From the NCBI RefSeq assembly GCF_000003855.2, contig NW_003101681.1, positions 4,693,359-4,757,358 on the forward strand: a DNA stretch of 64,000 nt, given 5' to 3'. Below, piece after piece: positions 59,900 to 64,000 of this stretch; position 1 is the stretch's first letter; each line of letters starts with the position of its first letter. Made by a program: the position numbers and the translations under genes. The notes under the pieces were generated by a model. It saw nothing but the letters and a program-made list of their open reading frames with translations, did not search any database and had not been told where the DNA came from. The stretch is from Blastomyces gilchristii SLH14081 (Eukaryota > Ascomycota > Eurotiomycetes > Onygenales > Ajellomycetaceae).

Positions 59900-62800
59900 A
59901 TGAATATATATCAAAAATAATAAAAAAAGTTTAAAAACTCTTCAAAAATCACATTTATTCAAAATAATGTGAATAGAAACTCAAATTGTATTTATTCTTA
60001 TCTTCAAATTGAATTTGAATAAAAAGTTAATTTTATACTACTTCAGGAACTGAATTTTAATACTGAGTAAAAATATATTATTTCTTATTCAAGCTACTAC
60101 TGCTTTCTATCTCAAAAGTCTGAGATAAAGTCAAGAGTAGTGATCTATGAAAGAAAGAGATTAAGATATTAATTTAATCTAAGATTTGATATTATATCTG
60201 ACCCTGATATTCTGATGAGTGATATTATAGATAAAGAGAATGAGTTTAATACTATACAGCTTATAAATATCTATAATGAAAAGTCATTGAAGAAAAATAA
60301 CAATATCTGAATAATTAATAGAGGATTTCTGAATATAACTTCATTAAGAAACTCTATAATTGTAGGAGATTTCAATGCACATTATCTCTGATGAAATTCA
60401 GAATGCAAGAGAGCAGTAAAAGCTGATAATCTGATTGAATGAATTTTTGAGCATTCAGTAGATTTAGTTAATAAGTCTGATTAACAAATATTCTTTAGAA
60501 AAGATATGAAACAGAAATCTATTATAGATCTAATCTTTATATCATAAAATCTAATGAAAAAAAGACTTGTAAACTGATTTATTAATTCAAATGAGATATC
60601 AGAATCAGATCATGAGATTATTCAATTTAATATTGAACTGAGTGAAAAATAAATAAGTGAAAACTCTCTTCTCTTCAATCAGTTTAACTTTGAAAAAGCT
60701 GATTGAAAAGCAGTTGAAGAAAGTATAAAACTGTTAAAATCTGAAAGACAGAGTGAGCTATATTGAAATTCTGGTCAAGATATCTCAAATGAAATGCTTG
60801 AGAATAGAGTGAAGCTCATTACATCTATTATTCTAATAAGTGTTACAGATAATATTTCAAAGAGAAAATCTTCTAAGTATTTAAAATCTTGATGAAATGA
60901 GAATATCTCATCTAAAAGAAAAGAATTAGCTACTGCTAGAAGAGATTGAAAGAATGATATAATATCTGATAAAGAGTTCAAAACTGTCAGAAATGAATAT
61001 TTTTCAGATATTAAAAGAGCTAAAACAGACTACTGAAATAAATTTCTTGAAGAAGTATAAGAAAAGGAAGTTTTTAAAGCTTTTAACTATACTAAAATAA
61101 GAAGTGTAGCAAAACTTCCAGCCTTAGAATATGAGTTTCAGAATGAATCATATACAGCAAATTCTTTTGAGAAAAAATATCAAGCTTTCATAAGAATTCT
61201 CATTCAAAACTCATCAGATTCAGATTCAGAGAAAGAGAATATATCACTTCTTAACTATATTGATGAAAATGACTGAGAATGACCTGATCTTACACAAGAT
61301 GAATTAGAGTCAGCTATCTTCTTAAGTTCTGTTAAAACTGCTGCAGGACCTGATTCAATTAATCACTTGATTATATAAAATACATATTTCTACTTAAAGA
61401 ATGAGTATTTTGAGCTCTTTTTCAATCTCTTGAAAAATGAATATTATTCTGAATACCAAAGAGAAGTCACTGAAGTGATTCTTATAAAATCTAATAGAAA
61501 AACTTCAATTTCTAAGTCATATAGAGTAATATCTCTATTAAACTGTCTAGAAAAGATTTTGAAAAAGATAATAGCTATCTAACTATCTTTTATAAGCTCT
61601 ATTAATAACTCTCTTTTATTCAGTGAACAAATAAGAGATAGAAAACAATGTTCTACAATTAACACTGTTCTCTCAGTTATTCATGATATTCAAACAGCAA
61701 AGTATGAAGATCTGATCACAACTGCAGTTTTTATTGATATAAAAGAAGCATTTGATTATATTTCAAAGTTAAAGTTAATTCAGACTTTAAAGATGTTAAA
61801 ACTGTCACTTTCTCTAATAAAATGAGTTAACTGTTTTATATCTAAAAGAATCATACAACTTTTCTTTGATGAAATGAAACAAGATGAGACTGAGATAAAA
61901 ATAGAAGTACTGTAAGAATCTTCAATCTCACTCATTTTATTTGTAATATACACTGCATAACTATTCAAAGAGAGAAATATGAAAATAGTGTGATTTTCAA
62001 GTTATATAGATGATATTGATCTAGTCTACAGCTCAAAAACTATTAAAGAGAATTTGAAAGTGATTGAAAAAGCTGCAAAGAAAATCTTTGTCAGAGTAGA
62101 TATCAATTAAATTTAATTTAATATGAATAAAACTGAGTTAATTCATTTCATTTCTAAATTCAATGAGAAAAAACTATCTCTAACTCTTTTAAATAGAGAG
62201 ATTAAACCCAGTTTAAATGTCAAATAATTAGAAGTATGATTAAACTTCAAGTTGAATTTTAAATATTATATTCAACAAAGAACTGTCAAGACAGAAAGAC
62301 TATTAAACAACATTATCAGACTATTAAATACAGAGAGAGGTCTATTCTTCCAGGCTATGAGACAGTTATATATAGCCTGTATTATCTCAGTAGCTGATTA
62401 TAGAGTTCAAGTTTGATAAAATAATCAAGAAAATTTCACTGAACTCTTTCAAAGTCTGTAAAACAGAGCTTTGAGAAGAATTCTGAAAGTATTCAAATCA
62501 TCTTCTATTAAAGTAATGAAAATTGAAGCTTCAATTCTCTCTTCTATTATTAGATTTGAAAAGATCTGTATGAACTATGCTCTGAGAGTTATAAAGATGA
62601 GCTTAAATTATATAATCAGAGAAAGAGTCTCTTCTTCATTTTCATCAATTAACTCTGGAAATGAACTGAATTGAAATATGTTTCTTGATTGAAATGAAAA
62701 TAATTCTTCAAAGAAAATGTCTTCTCAACTGTACAGACTATACTCACTGATTAAAAATCAATTTTCTTCTTTAAATATTGAAAAAGTTGATCATGAGAAG

Positions 62801-63806
62801 TTATCTCTCTGAAGAGAAAAGCTTGAATCTCTTATAGACTTATAAATAAGTGAACTATCTAAAGAGAAAGAATATGAACAGTATTTGAAGAGAATTTCTA
62901 CAATTAATATAAAAGACTCTATTCTTATTTATTTAGATAACTCAAAAAATGAGAATTTGAACAGATTAGGCGCAGGCATTACTTATACTGAAGATAATAT
63001 TAATTTTATCTCAGATTTCTGAAATTTAGACTGTGAATCTGAAGTCTTTGATACTGAACTATTTATAATAGTGAAAGCTTTCAAACTTATTGAAATAAAA
63101 TCTTATAAAAGAGAAAATAGTTTGAAAGAGATATAAATATTCTCTGATAGTCAAACTGCTTTAAAAAGACTTAGAAATAGTCAGATTCATAATGATCAAA
63201 TGAATCTTGAACTGATCTTAAACTCTGTTTTAAAAATTCAAAAAAGAAGAATATCAAAGCTGATAATTCATCTGCACTGAGTTCCTGCTCATATGAATAT
63301 TCATGATAATGAATTGGCTGATTCAGCTGTAAAAAAAGGTTCAGAACTAAGTAGATCTATTCAAAAAATTATGTCCTGGTCTTTTATAAAGAGAAAAATA
63401 AAAGAATCTTGTTTAGACAAGTGAAATGAAAGCTGGCAGAAACAAAAGAAGAGTATACATTATTCAAGATTTGAAACAAAACCCAAGTGGAAATCTTGTT
63501 CAATTAAATGTAAAAAGAAAATATTCTCATCTCTAATACAGCTGAAAAACTAGGACATGGCTATTTCAAATTTTATATACAAAGATTTGATGATAGATTT
63601 GATTTAATAAAATGCTCATTCTGCAATGTAAATGAGAATTCTGAGCATATTGTAATACACTGTGCATTATACAATAGTCTCAGAGTCAGATTGAAAGAGA
63701 AGTATGATCTAAATCAATTAAATATAAGATTCTTATTCTCAACTGAGACAGGAATTAAATACTTAATAGACTTTCTATCAGAAACTCAAGCAGCTACAAG
63801 AAAATA
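59900..63806 (+). pseudogene. LINE copy B ORF2: endonuclease, reverse transcriptase, RNase H, zinc knuckle
   Basis: Endonuclease: GDFNAHYL-W-W-NSEC (Trp pair TGA TGA at 60389-60394). Reverse transcriptase: SYIDDIDLVYS around 62000 is the Y-x-D-D active site. RNase H: SDF-W-NLDCESEVFDTELF (63010-63062) and HLH-W-VPAHMNIHDNELAD (63265-63330). C-terminal zinc knuckle: CSFCNVNENSEHIVIHC (about 63608-63662). The order endonuclease, RT, RNase H, CCHC fits Tad/I-type LINEs of fungi. The first credible end is near 63806. The rest is a 3' UTR candidate. Confidence 0.8.
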
Positions 63807-64000
63807 ACTGAATTCAGAAATATCTGAATATGAAAAGAAGGAAATTGATCAGATATAGTCTGTTAAAACAGCTATATACTATCTTTTAATAATTTGTTTC
63901 ATTACAGTCTCTCTTCATTTTACTTTACTTTTTTCTTTCTATTCTTTTCTATCTATCTATTTAATATGTCTATCTTTAAGACTGTGTTCTCTTTTCTTTT

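Larger units (their letters stand above)
56596..64000 (+). mobile_element. Tad/I-type LINE, copy B (continues past window end)
   Basis: Same head, 5' UTR, ORF1 (58266) and ORF2 (59900) as copy A, inserted into copy A's ORF2. It extends through reverse transcriptase, RNase H and the C-terminal zinc-knuckle to the window edge. The two copies differ mainly by transitions such as TG/TA and CA/TA. Confidence 0.9.

Noticed and set aside
51275..64000. Possible use of a UGA=Trp genetic code by the LINE ORFs
   Set aside because: TAA and TAG stops also occur in the same frames, and host genes in the window use TGG for Trp and terminate normally. TGA at Trp positions is explained by C-to-T decay.
1..64000. 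CRISPR arrays, tRNA or rRNA genes
   Set aside because: No regularly spaced direct repeats of the right size and no cloverleaf or rRNA sequence recognised; a eukaryotic window is not expected to carry CRISPR. A tRNAscan run would settle the tRNA question.

Overview
The window is genomic DNA of a filamentous ascomycete, most likely Eurotiomycetes (Eurotiales/Onygenales type). The evidence is short GT..AG introns of 49-267 bp, fungal versions of the housekeeping proteins, an AA11-type secreted LPMO, and recurrent TACTCCGTAC motifs between genes. Gene-bearing DNA with balanced composition alternates with long AT-rich transposon blocks that have lost almost all CpG and most CpC/GpG (a RIP-like decay).

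Layout: (1) 310-1686 ribosomal protein uL4 (RPL4, minus strand), with a 794-bp inverted-repeat element in its upstream region (1919-2712). (2) 3277-16289 a hAT DNA transposon with an 8-bp target duplication. A complete 7.2-kb Ty3/gypsy retrotransposon (4545-11787) sits inside its transposase gene. Besides the transposase the hAT carries a Lys/Glu-rich accessory reading frame and, on the opposite strand, a three-exon gene for a histone H3-fold protein (15189-15800), which is the most unusual feature here. (3) 17623-40597 the host gene island: AA11 LPMO, a Tc1/mariner remnant, a DUF7924-type protein, acetoacetyl-CoA synthetase, a YIH1/IMPACT homologue, an ARO8-like aminotransferase and an LCCL-domain membrane protein. 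(4) 42515-46685 a pogo/Fot1 transposon containing a pogo MITE (in its own TIR), a hAT MITE and a TRIM-like element. (5) 46.7-48.0 kb a frameshifted HNH-like gene. (6) 48.1-64.0 kb AT-rich DNA with another hAT MITE, a truncated third hAT end, and two Tad/I-type LINE copies, the second inserted into the first and running off the window.

The host genes do not form a pathway cluster. AACS and YIH1 converge, and the aminotransferase and LCCL genes diverge from a shared 1.3-kb region. The transposons belong together biologically: they share the same decay, in which Trp codons have become TGA in elements of different class and orientation, and three of them (hAT, LTR element, LINE) keep sharply bounded unmutated segments. 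All gene models come from reading the sequence by eye; no search or alignment program was run.
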